Assembly: GCF_900114785.1 (NCBI RefSeq)
Contig: NZ_FOUG01000015.1
Location: 62,001-126,000 of the forward strand
Reading direction: 5' to 3'
DNA: 64,000 bases
Source of the DNA: Variovorax sp. OV329
GTDB lineage: Bacteria; Pseudomonadota; Gammaproteobacteria; Burkholderiales; Burkholderiaceae_C
The translations under genes and the position numbers were made by a program. A model generated the notes under the pieces. It saw only the letters and a program-made list of their open reading frames with translations, was not told the origin of the DNA and made no database searches. Positions within the stretch are counted from its first letter, which is position 1. Every line of letters begins with the position of its first letter. Positions 1 to 8,403 of the stretch are shown here, in pieces.

Positions 1-1105
1 TCATCTCGATCAGCATTGCCGCGCCCACCACCATGATGGCCGAGGCCACGATCAGGCCCAGGTAGGGCTTGACCAGCCGCCTGAACTTGCCGAAGGCCGC
101 CACGCGGATGTTCATCATGATCAGGCTGGCCACGCCACCGGGCGCGAACATCACCATCAGCAGGAAGGCCAGGCCCAGGTACAGCAGCCAGGCCTTGGAC
201 AGCTCCGACAGCAGGATGGAGGCGAACACCAGCAGCACCGCGCCGATGATCGGCCCGAAGAAGAAGGTGGCGCCGCCCAGGAAGGTGAACAGCAGGTAGC
301 CGCCCGAGCGCAGCGCGTTCAGGCTGTCGGCCGCGTTCACGATCTCGAAGTTGATGGCCGCCAGCCCGCCGCCGATGCCGCCGAAGAAGCCGGCGATGAT
401 GAAGGCGATGTAGCGCACCCGCTGGGTGTTGTAGCCGATGAACTCCACGCGCTCCGGGTTGTCGCGCACCGCGTTGAGCATGCGGCCCAGCGGCGTGCCG
501 GTGAAGGCGAACATCAGCGCGGTGCAGATGAAGCAGTACACGGCAATCAGGTAGTAAACCTGGATCTGCGGGCCGAAGGTGATGCCCAGGAAGCCCTTGC
601 CGTACACGCGGTCGGTGGTGATGCCGCCCTCGCCGCCGAAGAAGCCGGGGAACATCAGCGCCATGGCCGCCACCAGCTCGCCGATGCCCAGCGTGATCAT
701 GGCGAAGGTGGTGCCCGACTTCTTGGTGGTCACGTAGCCGAAGAGCACCGCGAAGAAGGCGCCGCCCAGGCCACCCACGATCGGGATGAGCACCAGCGGC
801 ACCGGGATCGAGCCCTTGGAAGCCAGGTTCATCGCGTGGACGGCGATGAAGGAGCCCAGGCCCACGTAGACGGCATGGCCGAAGCTGAGCATGCCGCCCT
901 GCCCCAGCAGCATGTTGTAGCTCAGGCAGATGATGATCAGGTAGCCGATCTGCGAGAGCATGGTCAGCGCCAGGCTGCTCTTGAAGAACAGCGGCGCCAC
1001 GATCAAGGCGATGGCGAACAGCGACCAGATCAGGATCCGGCCGACGTTCAACGGCTTGAAGCGGTAGTAGGAAGGGGTGGCGGTCGAGGACATGGCGGTG
1101 CTCAT
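1..1105 (-). CDS. livM: Branched-chain amino-acid ABC transporter permease LivM (3' end outside window)
   Basis: Inner-membrane permease of a LIV/HAAT-type ABC importer. It starts at ATG 1105 behind a GAGG ribosome-binding site and stays open to the window edge, so about 368 N-terminal codons are visible and the stop lies outside. The translation is a run of hydrophobic segments. It carries the LivM-type cytoplasmic loop LGRMLNAVRDNPERVEFIGY at about residues 210-230, which contacts the ATPases. It begins 4 nt after the livH stop, so the two permeases are coupled. The ATPase genes livG/livF presumably follow beyond the left edge. The substrate cannot be read from sequence; the family also takes up amides, urea and aromatic acids. 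Confidence 0.9.
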   Translation of the reverse strand, partial: MSTAMSSTATPSYYRFKPLNVGRILIWSLFAIALIVAPLFFKSSLALTMLSQIGYLIIICLSYNMLLGQGGMLSFGHAVYVGLGSFIAVHAMNLASKGSIPVPLVLIPIVGGLGGAFFAVLFGYVTTKKSGTTFAMITLGIGELVAAMALMFPGFFGGEGGITTDRVYGKGFLGITFGPQIQVYYLIAVYCFICTALMFAFTGTPLGRMLNAVRDNPERVEFIGYNTQRVRYIAFIIAGFFGGIGGGLAAINFEIVNAADSLNALRSGGYLLFTFLGGATFFFGPIIGAVLLVFASILLSELSKAWLLYLGLAFLLMVMFAPGGVASLIMMNIRVAAFGKFRRLVKPYLGLIVASAIMVVGAAMLIEM

Positions 1106-1109
1106 GGCG

Positions 1110-2057
1110 TCAGTCCTCACGGGTGCCCAGCAGGCCCTTGGGCCTGAAGATCAGGATCAGCACGAGGAAGAGGTAGGGAAGGATGGGCGCCACCTGCGAG
1201 ATGGTGAGCGACAGCAGCGGATAGCCGAAGGATTCGCGGGTGATGTTCATGCCCAGCGCCTGCAGGGCCGTGGCACCGGAATAGTCGAGCGCCACCGCGA
1301 AGGTCTGCACGATGCCGATGAGCAGCGAGGCCAGGAAGGCACCGGCCAGCGAACCCATGCCGCCCACCACCACCACCACGAAGATGATCGAGCCCACCGA
1401 GGCGGCCATGGCCGGCTCGGTGACGTAGGTGTTGCCGCCGATCACGCCGGCCAGCCCTGCCAGCGCGGCGCCGCCGCCGAACACCAGCATGAAGACGCGC
1501 GGCACGTTGTGGCCCAGCGCCTCGACCATCTCGGGGTGCTTCAGGGCCGCCTGGATCACCAGGCCGATGCGGGTGCGGGTGAGCAGCAGCCACACCGAGA
1601 ACAGCATGAGCAGGGCCACCAGCATGATGAAGGAGCGCGACTTCGGGAACTGCGTGCCGAAGATCGTGAAGAGCGGGCCCTGCAGCTGCGTCGGCAGGCC
1701 GTAGGGCACGGTGGAGCGCCCCCACACCAGCTGCACGATCTCCAGGATCAGGTAGGACAGGCCGAAGGTCACCAGCAACTCGGGCACGTGGCCGAACTTG
1801 TGGACCCGGCGCAGGCTGTAGCGCTCGAACAGCGCGCCCAGGCCACCCACCAGCAGCGGCGCGATGAACAGCGCCGGCCAGAAGCCCACCACGCCCGACA
1901 GCGTGTAGGCGATGTAGGCACCCAGCATGTAGAAGCTGGTGTGCGCGAAATTGAGCACGCCCATCATGCTGAAGATGAGCGTCAGGCCCGAGCTCAGCAT
2001 GAACAGCAGCAACCCGTAGCTGACTCCGTTCAGCAACGAGATGACGAAGAATTCCAT
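1110..2057 (-). CDS. livH: Branched-chain amino-acid ABC transporter permease LivH
   Basis: Second permease of the LIV-type importer, 315 residues. An upstream TTG would lengthen it by nine residues, but ATG 2057 follows a GGGAG ribosome-binding site and gives the usual start MEFFVISLLNG. The N-terminal family signature is present (GLTLIFSMMGVLNFAHTSFY, about residues 24-43), followed by a permease loop near LTRTRIGLVIQAALKHPEMV and glycine-rich helices (VVVVVGGMGSLAGA). It lies between the binding-protein gene and livM. An intrinsic terminator at 2091-2114 separates it from the binding-protein gene, so permease mRNA should be less abundant than binding-protein mRNA. Confidence 0.92.
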   Translation of the reverse strand: MEFFVISLLNGVSYGLLLFMLSSGLTLIFSMMGVLNFAHTSFYMLGAYIAYTLSGVVGFWPALFIAPLLVGGLGALFERYSLRRVHKFGHVPELLVTFGLSYLILEIVQLVWGRSTVPYGLPTQLQGPLFTIFGTQFPKSRSFIMLVALLMLFSVWLLLTRTRIGLVIQAALKHPEMVEALGHNVPRVFMLVFGGGAALAGLAGVIGGNTYVTEPAMAASVGSIIFVVVVVGGMGSLAGAFLASLLIGIVQTFAVALDYSGATALQALGMNITRESFGYPLLSLTISQVAPILPYLFLVLILIFRPKGLLGTRED

Positions 2058-2086
2058 TTGGAAATCACTCCCTAGGCAGGACAAAA

Positions 2087-2116
2087 AGAAAGGGCCCGAA
2101 GCTGCTCGGGCCCTTC
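2087..2116 (-). terminator. Intrinsic terminator between livK-like gene and livH
   Basis: Reading the minus strand, AGGGCCCGA (2114-2106) pairs with TCGGGCCCT (2099-2091) around a 6-nt loop. A T-rich tract (TTTCTTTTT) follows at about 2092-2083. It lies downstream of the binding-protein stop and before livH. A partial terminator here would give the usual excess of binding protein over permease. Confidence 0.75.
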
Positions 2117-2153
2117 TCGATGGAGCCGCGTCCGTGCGGCCCCGCAGGCCGCG

Positions 2154-3395
2154 TCAGCCGTTCTGGCCGGGGCGCTTCATCTGGCAGGTGGTCGGGGTGC
2201 TGGCCACGTACGCGTCGTAGAACTTCACGGGCGCCAGGGTGTAGCCGGTGTTCTCCGGGCTGTAGGGGTACTTGGCGCTGGCCTTCTCCCAGCGGGTGAT
2301 GTACAGGCCCTGCTGCATCTGGTGGTCCGCCTTGCGCAGCTCGACGTCGCCGTTGTAGCTGGTGAAGCGCATGCCCTCCAGCGTGGAAGCGACCTTGAGC
2401 ACGTCGGTGGTCTTGGCCTTGGCCATGGCTTCGGACAGCGACAGCAGCACCGTGTAGAGCGAGGTGGTGTACATGTCGTCGTTGAAACGCTTCTTGTACT
2501 CGTCGGCCCACTTCTGCATCTGGCCGCCCATGTTGTAGTGGGCGTAGCCGACCTGGTAGACCTTGCCGTCGGAGGCCGCGCCCATGGCGGTGGGCGTGCC
2601 GGTGGTCACGGCGTAGTAGGTGTAGAACTTGACGTTCAGGCCGGCGTCGTTCGAGGCCTTGATGAGCAGCGCCAGGTCCGAGCCCCAGTTGCCGGTGATG
2701 ACCGTATCTGCACCCGACTGCTTGATCTTGGCGATGTAGGGCGCGAAGTCGCGCACCTGGGCCAGCGGGTGCAGGTCGTCGCCGACGATCTCGACGTCGG
2801 GGCGCTTGGCCTTGAGGTTTTCCTTGGCGTACTTGGAAACCTGCTGGCCGTGCGAGTAGTTCTGGTTGATCAGGTAGACCTTCTTGATGTCCGGCTGATC
2901 CTTCATGTAGGTGGTCAGCGCCTCCATCTTCATGGAGGTGTCCGCGTCATAGCGGAACTGCCAGTAGCTGCACTTGCTGTTCGTCAGGTCCGGGTCCACG
3001 GCGGCGTAGTTGAAGTACAGGACTTCCTTGCCGGGGTTGCGGGCGTTGTTCTTTTCCAGCGCGTCGATGATCGCCAGGGCCGGGCCGGAGCCGTTGCCCT
3101 GCAGCACGTAGCGCGCACCCTGGTCCATGGCCGAGCGCAGCGCGGCGGTAGTTTCCTGCGGGCTGAGCTTGTTGTCGATCGGGATGATCTCGAACTTCAC
3201 GCCGGCAGCGTTCTTCTCGTTGAACTTCTCGGCGAAGAACTGCAGGGTCTTCAGCTGGTTCGTGCCCACGGCCGCCATGAGGCCCGACAGCGGGTCGAGC
3301 CAGGCAACCTTCACCGTCTCGCCCTTCTGGGCGAAAGCGCCGGTCGCGGTCGCCGCGATGATGCTGGCGGTGACAAACTTCAATGCGAACTTCAT
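2154..3395 (-). CDS. Branched-chain amino-acid-type periplasmic substrate-binding protein
   Basis: Periplasmic ligand-binding component (Peripla_BP_6/LivK family), 413 residues. The start is ATG 3395, which follows GGAGACACGT and gives a clean Sec signal peptide (MKFALKFVTASIIAATATGAFA, cleavage before QKGE). The mature part opens with the family pattern VKVAWLDPLSGLMAAVGTNQ and has the two-lobe LivK layout with a hinge around FYTYYAVTTGTPTAMG. It lies upstream of livH/livM on the same strand. Its ligand is unknown. An acyl-CoA ligase gene lies 166 nt upstream, so an organic acid that needs CoA activation is possible, but this is inference from position only. Confidence 0.88.
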   Translation of the reverse strand: MKFALKFVTASIIAATATGAFAQKGETVKVAWLDPLSGLMAAVGTNQLKTLQFFAEKFNEKNAAGVKFEIIPIDNKLSPQETTAALRSAMDQGARYVLQGNGSGPALAIIDALEKNNARNPGKEVLYFNYAAVDPDLTNSKCSYWQFRYDADTSMKMEALTTYMKDQPDIKKVYLINQNYSHGQQVSKYAKENLKAKRPDVEIVGDDLHPLAQVRDFAPYIAKIKQSGADTVITGNWGSDLALLIKASNDAGLNVKFYTYYAVTTGTPTAMGAASDGKVYQVGYAHYNMGGQMQKWADEYKKRFNDDMYTTSLYTVLLSLSEAMAKAKTTDVLKVASTLEGMRFTSYNGDVELRKADHQMQQGLYITRWEKASAKYPYSPENTGYTLAPVKFYDAYVASTPTTCQMKRPGQNG

Positions 3396-3561
3396 ACGTG
3401 TCTCCAAGTTACTGTCAGTCATCAAAAGCCATTAGCCGACGGGATTACAAGCGCTTTCGTGAGGAGCATCTCACAGGGATAGTCCCTAAGAGAACCTCAT
3501 CCCTATCACACAGGTGACAGGGTGACGCCGCGATGCTACCCGCCGGTAGAAATTCCCGGAA

Positions 3562-5190
3562 TCAAAGCCCGGGCAACTTGTAGTCCTTGAGGGTTTCGCG
3601 CAGCTTCGTCTTCAGGATCTTTCCGGTCGCGCCCAAGGGAATCGCGTCGGCGAAGACGATGTCGTCGGGAATCTGCCACTTGGCTGTCTTGCCCTCGTAG
3701 AACTTCAGCAGTTCCTCGCGCGTCACCTCGGCGCCGGGCCGCTTGACCGCCACCAGAATCGGCCGCTCGTCCCACTTGGGGTGGTGCACGCCGATGCACG
3801 CCGCCATGGCGATGCCCGGGTGCGCCACCGCGATGTTCTCGATGTCGATGGAGCTGATCCATTCGCCGCCCGACTTGATCACGTCCTTGCTGCGGTCGGT
3901 GATCTGCAGGAAGCCATCAGCGTCGATGGTGGCCACGTCGCCGGTGGGGAACCAGCCGTTGACCAGCGGATCGCCGCCCTCCCCCTTGAAGTACTCGCGC
4001 ACCACCCAGGGGCCCTTGACGTGCAGGTCGCCGTAGGCCTTGCCGTCCCACGGCAGTTCCTGGCCGTCGCCGTCGACGATCTTCATGTCCACGCCGAAGA
4101 TGGCGCGGCCCTGCTTGAGGCGGATGGCCAGGCGGTCTTCCGGGCTCATCTCCATGTGCTTGTTCTTGAGCGTGCACAGGGTGCCCAGCGGTGACATCTC
4201 GGTCATGCCCCAGGCATGCAGCACCTCGACGCCGTAGTCGTCCTGGAAGGCGCGGATCATCGCCGGCGGGCAGGCCGAGCCGCCGATCACAGTGCGCTTG
4301 AGCGTGGAGAAGCGCAGGCCGCCCGGCTTCATGTGGCCCAGCATCATCTGCCACACGGTGGGCACGCCGGCAGCGAAACTGACCTTCTCGCTTTCGATCA
4401 GTTCGTACACCGACTTGCCGTCCAGCGCCGGGCCGGGGAACACCAGCTTGCAGCCCACCATGGCCGCCGAGTAGGGAATGCCCCAGGCGTTGACGTGGAA
4501 CATGGGCACCACCGGCAGCACCGAGTCGCGGGCCGACAGGCACATCACGTCCGGCAGCGCCGCCGCGTACGCATGCAGCACCGAGGACCGGTGGCTGTAG
4601 AGCGCGGCCTTGGGGTTGCCCGTGGTGCCGCTCGTGTAGCACATGCTCGAGGCCGAGTTCTCGTCGAAGGTGGGCCAGGTGTAGTCGGTGGACTGCTGGC
4701 CCATCCAGGCCTCGTAGCTCACCAGGTTGGGCACGCCCGAGTCCTGGGGCAGCTTGTCGGCGTCGCACAGCGCGATCCACTTGCGCACATTGGGGCAGCG
4801 CGCATGAACGGCCTGCACCAGCGGCAGGAAGCTTAGGTCGAAGGCCAGCATGCTGTCTTCGGCATGGTTGGCGATCCAGGCGATCTGGTCGGGATGCAGG
4901 CGCGGGTTGATGGTGTGCAGCACGCGGCCAGAACCGCTCACGCCGTAGTACATCTCGAGGTGGCGGTAGCCGTTCCAGGCCAGGGTGGCGATGCGGTCGG
5001 AAAAGGCTGCCCCGTCGGCGTCCAGCGCATTGGCCACCTGCCGGGCGCGGCGGGCCACGTCGGCCCAGGTGTAGCGGTGGATATCGCCCTCGACCCGCCG
5101 CGACACGATCTGGCCGTCGCCGTGGTGGTGCTCGGCGAATTCGAGCAGTGACGAGATCAACAGCGGGTGGTCTTGCATCAAACCCAACAT
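3562..5190 (-). CDS. AMP-forming fatty-acid/acyl-CoA ligase (AlkK-type)
   Basis: ANL-superfamily ligase that would make acyl-CoA from a free carboxylic acid, ATP and CoA; 542 residues. The chosen start is ATG 5190, eight bases after AAGGAG, giving [11 protein letters not shown] as in AlkK-type medium/long-chain ligases and 3-methylmercaptopropionyl-CoA (DmdB) ligases. The P-loop [10 protein letters not shown] lies at about residues 185-195. The downstream motifs [25 protein letters not shown] and [15 protein letters not shown] (A8 hinge plus adenylate lid) are all intact, as is the C-terminal lysine region [13 protein letters not shown]. It is monocistronic or upstream of the livK-like gene. 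A GCACAA-type dyad in the upstream region may be its operator. Confidence 0.88.
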   Translation of the reverse strand: MLGLMQDHPLLISSLLEFAEHHHGDGQIVSRRVEGDIHRYTWADVARRARQVANALDADGAAFSDRIATLAWNGYRHLEMYYGVSGSGRVLHTINPRLHPDQIAWIANHAEDSMLAFDLSFLPLVQAVHARCPNVRKWIALCDADKLPQDSGVPNLVSYEAWMGQQSTDYTWPTFDENSASSMCYTSGTTGNPKAALYSHRSSVLHAYAAALPDVMCLSARDSVLPVVPMFHVNAWGIPYSAAMVGCKLVFPGPALDGKSVYELIESEKVSFAAGVPTVWQMMLGHMKPGGLRFSTLKRTVIGGSACPPAMIRAFQDDYGVEVLHAWGMTEMSPLGTLCTLKNKHMEMSPEDRLAIRLKQGRAIFGVDMKIVDGDGQELPWDGKAYGDLHVKGPWVVREYFKGEGGDPLVNGWFPTGDVATIDADGFLQITDRSKDVIKSGGEWISSIDIENIAVAHPGIAMAACIGVHHPKWDERPILVAVKRPGAEVTREELLKFYEGKTAKWQIPDDIVFADAIPLGATGKILKTKLRETLKDYKLPGL

Positions 5191-5251
5191 CTGACTGGCT
5201 CCTTCTTTTTGCATACAGCGATATCAATGACAACGGCGATTCACGCAATCT

Positions 5252-5267
5252 TTGTGCGTTCGCACAA
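5252..5267. promoter_or_regulatory. Inverted repeat TTGTGC-n4-GCACAA upstream of acyl-CoA ligase
   Basis: A perfect 6-bp dyad with a 4-nt spacer lies 62-77 bp upstream of the ligase start codon, in the position of a transcription-factor site. The same half-site recurs in the longer palindrome at 23517-23536. The regulator is unknown. Confidence 0.4.
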
Positions 5268-5288
5268 TGTCAGAAACCCGCAGTATCC

Positions 5289-5325
5289 GGGCGCCGGGCT
5301 GTCGTTTCGAAGACACCCGGCGCCC
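5289..5325. other. Strong GC hairpin between esterase and acyl-CoA ligase genes
   Basis: GGGCGCCGGG (5289-5298) pairs perfectly with CCCGGCGCCC (5316-5325), and the inner TGTC/GACA can extend the stem. It lies just downstream of the esterase stop. There is no U-tract, so it is either a rho-assisted or 3'-stabilising structure rather than a classical terminator. Confidence 0.45.
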
Positions 5326-5332
5326 AGGCCAC

Positions 5333-7066
5333 TCAGGGCGCGCTGTTCTGCACCTGCGTCAGGCTGGCGTCGAACACGACCTGGCGCGGCCAGTTGGGCC
5401 AGCTCACGCCAAGGCCGGCATGGTTCGGGTCGCCGGTCCTGGCGAAGGCGGCCAGGCTGCCGACCATCGCGTCCGACAACGCCTCGCGCCCCTGCTTGTT
5501 CGCCGCGCCGTAGGCAAAGGAAAACACGTTGGTGCCGAAGTTGTGGAAGAAGAAGACCGTGTCCATCCCGTGGGTGGCGCCGTAGACGGTGTTGAAGGGC
5601 GCCGGCTCCTTGTTCCAGTCGAAGCGGTAGTACCAGGTCTTGGTGGGCAGTTGGGCAGCGATCGAGTCGATCTGCGCCGACAAGCCGGCGCCGGTCGTGA
5701 AGATGCCACTCGTCACCAGGTCCGACATCGCCTTCCACCCGGTCACCGGCGTGTTCACCGGCAGGTAGGCGGCGTTGATCAGGTCGCCCTCCGCCAGCGC
5801 GCCGGGCGCATCGGGGTTGAAGTTGAACTGCAGGCCGAAGCGGTCGTAGTCGTTCAGCTTGAAGCCGGAAATGCCCGTGCCGTTGTAGAGGCCGAACAGG
5901 CCGGCGAAGAGCGTGCCCTCGTCCTTGGTGTTGCCGATGATCATCGGCACCTTGTTGAAGTTGCCTGCGGCCACGGCGGCCTTCGAGTTCACCGGCAGGA
6001 TGTTGCCGTCCTCGATGGGCGCCGGCGCATTGCCCAGCTGCGGGTTGGCCAGCATGGTGGCCACCAGCTTGTTCGCCGGCAGGGCGCGCAGCCAGGCCGC
6101 CACCTGTGCGTTGGTCTGCGTCGCCAGCCAGGCGGTCGCCGACGCGGCGTCGGTCGCCTTGCCGTCGGCGATCGCGATGGCGTTGACCAGCCCCTTCGAA
6201 TAGTTCTGCGCGTTGGTGCGCGAGGCGAAGGCGATGCCGCCGCTCATGGCCACCGCCTTGTGCAGCAGGCCGGACGAGGCCGGCGAGGTGACCAGGGCCC
6301 AGGTGTTGACCGCACCCGCCGACTGGCCCATGACCGTGACGCTGCCCGCGTCGCCGCCGAAGTTGCCGATGTTGCCCTGGATGAACTTCAGCGCCTGCAT
6401 CTGGTCGAGCAGCGCGAAGTTGCCCGAATCGTTCTTGGGATCGCCGGTCTTGAGCGCCGGCAGGTCGAGCCAGCCCAGGAAGCCCAGCCGGTAGTTGACG
6501 GTGACGACCACCGCATTGGCCCGCTTGGCCAACTGGGCGCCGTCGTAGCTGGGGTCGGCGGTGTAGCCGGAGATGTTGCTGCCGCCGTAGATGAACACGA
6601 TCACCGGGAGCTTCTCGTCCTTGGTCGCCGGGCGCCAGATGTTGAGCGTCAGGCAGTCCTCATCGCCCACGGGCTTGCCGAAGCCTTCGCGCACGGCCAG
6701 GCCGAAAGGCGCGTCGTTGGGCGCGGGGCTGAAGTAGCGGCCGCCCTGCGCGCAGCCGTGGCCGAAAGCGCTGGTGGCGCGCACGCCGTCCCAGGCGACC
6801 GGGTCGGCCGGCGGCGCCCAGCGCAGGTTGCCCACCGGCGGCTGCGCGAAGGGCACGCCCTTCCAGGCGTAGGTGCCGGTGCCTGCGCTGTCGTCGACGC
6901 CCTCGATCTTGCCGGCCGTGGTCTTGCGCACCATCGGGCCGTCCTGCGCCACCGGGGGCGGGTTCTGAGTCGCTGGCGGTGGGCTGCTGGATCCACCGCC
7001 ACAGGCGGCGAGCGCGGCGCAGGCCGCGGTGGCGGCGAGCACCCGGGTGAGGGTCATGGTCTGCAT
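5333..7066 (-). CDS. Type-B carboxylesterase, probable lipoprotein
   Basis: Alpha/beta-hydrolase of the carboxylesterase/para-nitrobenzyl esterase family (COesterase), 577 residues. The start at ATG 7066 follows GGAG; an ATG nine bases further in is the alternative. The N-terminus has a signal peptide ending in LAAC (Cys at about 22) followed by GGGSSSPPP, a lipobox plus a low-complexity linker, so the enzyme is probably anchored on the outer membrane or periplasmic face. Family motifs are EDCLTLNIWRP, the oxyanion loop FIYGGSN, the nucleophile elbow GQSAG (Ser about 249), a glutamate in NTKDEGTLF and a histidine in GATHGMD. It is divergent from an AraC-type regulator that may control it. The ester substrate is unknown. 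Confidence 0.87.
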   Translation of the reverse strand: MQTMTLTRVLAATAACAALAACGGGSSSPPPATQNPPPVAQDGPMVRKTTAGKIEGVDDSAGTGTYAWKGVPFAQPPVGNLRWAPPADPVAWDGVRATSAFGHGCAQGGRYFSPAPNDAPFGLAVREGFGKPVGDEDCLTLNIWRPATKDEKLPVIVFIYGGSNISGYTADPSYDGAQLAKRANAVVVTVNYRLGFLGWLDLPALKTGDPKNDSGNFALLDQMQALKFIQGNIGNFGGDAGSVTVMGQSAGAVNTWALVTSPASSGLLHKAVAMSGGIAFASRTNAQNYSKGLVNAIAIADGKATDAASATAWLATQTNAQVAAWLRALPANKLVATMLANPQLGNAPAPIEDGNILPVNSKAAVAAGNFNKVPMIIGNTKDEGTLFAGLFGLYNGTGISGFKLNDYDRFGLQFNFNPDAPGALAEGDLINAAYLPVNTPVTGWKAMSDLVTSGIFTTGAGLSAQIDSIAAQLPTKTWYYRFDWNKEPAPFNTVYGATHGMDTVFFFHNFGTNVFSFAYGAANKQGREALSDAMVGSLAAFARTGDPNHAGLGVSWPNWPRQVVFDASLTQVQNSAP

Positions 7067-7203
7067 CTGCCTTGTCTCCATTTGGGGGTTTTTGGGAATT
7101 CCTGCATCCACGCCTCGGGCCATACTGGCGGCCACGTTCGGCGTCCCTGGAAAATTCTGGCGGCGCCTGCCGTTTCCACCGCTATCGCAAGCGAGCCAAT
7201 TCA

Positions 7204-8322
7204 ATGACTTTTGGAACCCTGAACACCCACCGACCGCGTCACCGCCCGGGCTGCATGCCGCAGCCCGAACTGCGCACCAGCTCGGCGGCCTGGCTCGAAG
7301 GGGTGCTCTCGGTGTTCGAGGACGAAGGGCTTGACGTGGCCTCGCTGCTGGGCGACGCCGGCTTCGATCCGGAATCGCTGCACCGGCAGAACGCGCGCAT
7401 CCCGGTCGACGAGATCACGCTGCTGTGGCAGCTGGCGGTGGCCCAGGCCGGCCGGCCGACGCTGGGCCTGTGCCGCGAGCTCGCGGCCAGCCACAGCAAG
7501 CTCGGCACGGTGGGCCATGCGATGGCCTGCTGCGCCGACCTGTCCATGGCCTACGGGCTGGTGACGCGCTACATGCCGGTGATCTCCGACGCCACCGTCT
7601 TCACGGTGCAGGGCGATCCGCGCGGGGCCTGGGTGGCCATCGAGCATGTGGGCGGCCGGCTGCCCATTCCGCGCCAGCGTGTGGAATACGCGCTGCTCAC
7701 GATCCTGATGCAGAGCAGCTGGCTGACCCGCCGCGAGCTGCAGCCGCTGGCCGTGGAATTCGCCTACCCCGCGCCCGCAGACGACCGCCTGCACCGCGAG
7801 GCCTTCGGCTGCGCCGTGCGCTTCGATGCGCCCGCCAACCGCATGCTGATGGCCAGCGCCGACCTGGCGCTGACCTTGCCCACCCACCATCCGGCCCTTG
7901 CGCAGATCCAGGCGCAACTGCTGGAAGACCAGCTCGACCAGCTCGGCCAGACCACCACCAGCACGCTGGTGTGCGCGGAGATCGCGCGCCGCCTGCCACA
8001 GGGCGAGCCGCGCCGGCAGGACGTGGCCTCGGGTCTGGGGCTGGCCGAGCGCACGCTCCAGCGGCGGCTGCAGGAGGAGTCGGTGTCCTTCCAGGCGCTG
8101 CTCGACCGCACGCGGCGCGAGCTGGCGCAGCGCTACCTCGCGCAGGAGCGCCACACGCTGACCGACGTGGCCGAACTGCTCGGCTTCGTGGACAGCAGCA
8201 ACTTCTTCCGTGCCTGCAAGCGCTGGTTCGGCCTGCCGCCGGCCCAGTACCGCTCGCAGCTGTGGCGCGAAGGCGACGCCGCCAATGCTCCGGCGCTACG
8301 CCCGGCGTTCGCCGCGGGCTGA
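7204..8322 (+). CDS. AraC-family transcriptional regulator
   Basis: DNA-binding regulator of 372 residues. The N-terminal two thirds resemble the arabinose-binding-like domain of OruR/ArgR-type AraC proteins (PF12625), with the motif GTVGHAMACCADLSMAYGLVTRY. The C-terminus is a double helix-turn-helix, with GLAERTLQRRLQEESVSFQ and the second-helix signature LLGFVDSSNFFRACKRWFG. The chosen ATG has only a weak ribosome-binding site; upstream in-frame ATGs would run through the divergent promoter. The gene shares a 137-bp intergenic region with the esterase gene at 5333-7066, so regulation of that neighbour is the simplest inference. Confidence 0.85.
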   Translation: MTFGTLNTHRPRHRPGCMPQPELRTSSAAWLEGVLSVFEDEGLDVASLLGDAGFDPESLHRQNARIPVDEITLLWQLAVAQAGRPTLGLCRELAASHSKLGTVGHAMACCADLSMAYGLVTRYMPVISDATVFTVQGDPRGAWVAIEHVGGRLPIPRQRVEYALLTILMQSSWLTRRELQPLAVEFAYPAPADDRLHREAFGCAVRFDAPANRMLMASADLALTLPTHHPALAQIQAQLLEDQLDQLGQTTTSTLVCAEIARRLPQGEPRRQDVASGLGLAERTLQRRLQEESVSFQALLDRTRRELAQRYLAQERHTLTDVAELLGFVDSSNFFRACKRWFGLPPAQYRSQLWREGDAANAPALRPAFAAG

Positions 8323-8388
8323 GGCGTCGACAAGCGCATCTCTTGCAGGGGCGATGCCCCCTGCGGCCAGGGGTCTAGGCGTCTGCCC

Positions 8389-8403
8389 GACAATCGACCC
8401 ATG
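8389..8403 (+). promoter_or_regulatory. Predicted leaderless promoter of selO (GACAAT, 6 nt, ATG)
   Basis: A -10-like hexamer GACAAT (8389-8394) is followed by exactly 6 nt (CGACCC) and then the ATG. There is no Shine-Dalgarno. Transcription starting the usual 6-7 nt after the -10 would begin at the start codon. Five other genes in the window share this geometry. Confidence 0.5.

Noticed and set aside
1077-2075. 332-codon plus-strand open frame across livH
   Set aside because: It is rich in His, Gln and Arg with no domain pattern, and is the antisense shadow of livH in GC-rich DNA.
5252-7207. 651-codon plus-strand frame opposite the esterase gene
   Set aside because: No motifs, and shadow composition. 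The esterase has a lipobox, a nucleophile elbow and family blocks.
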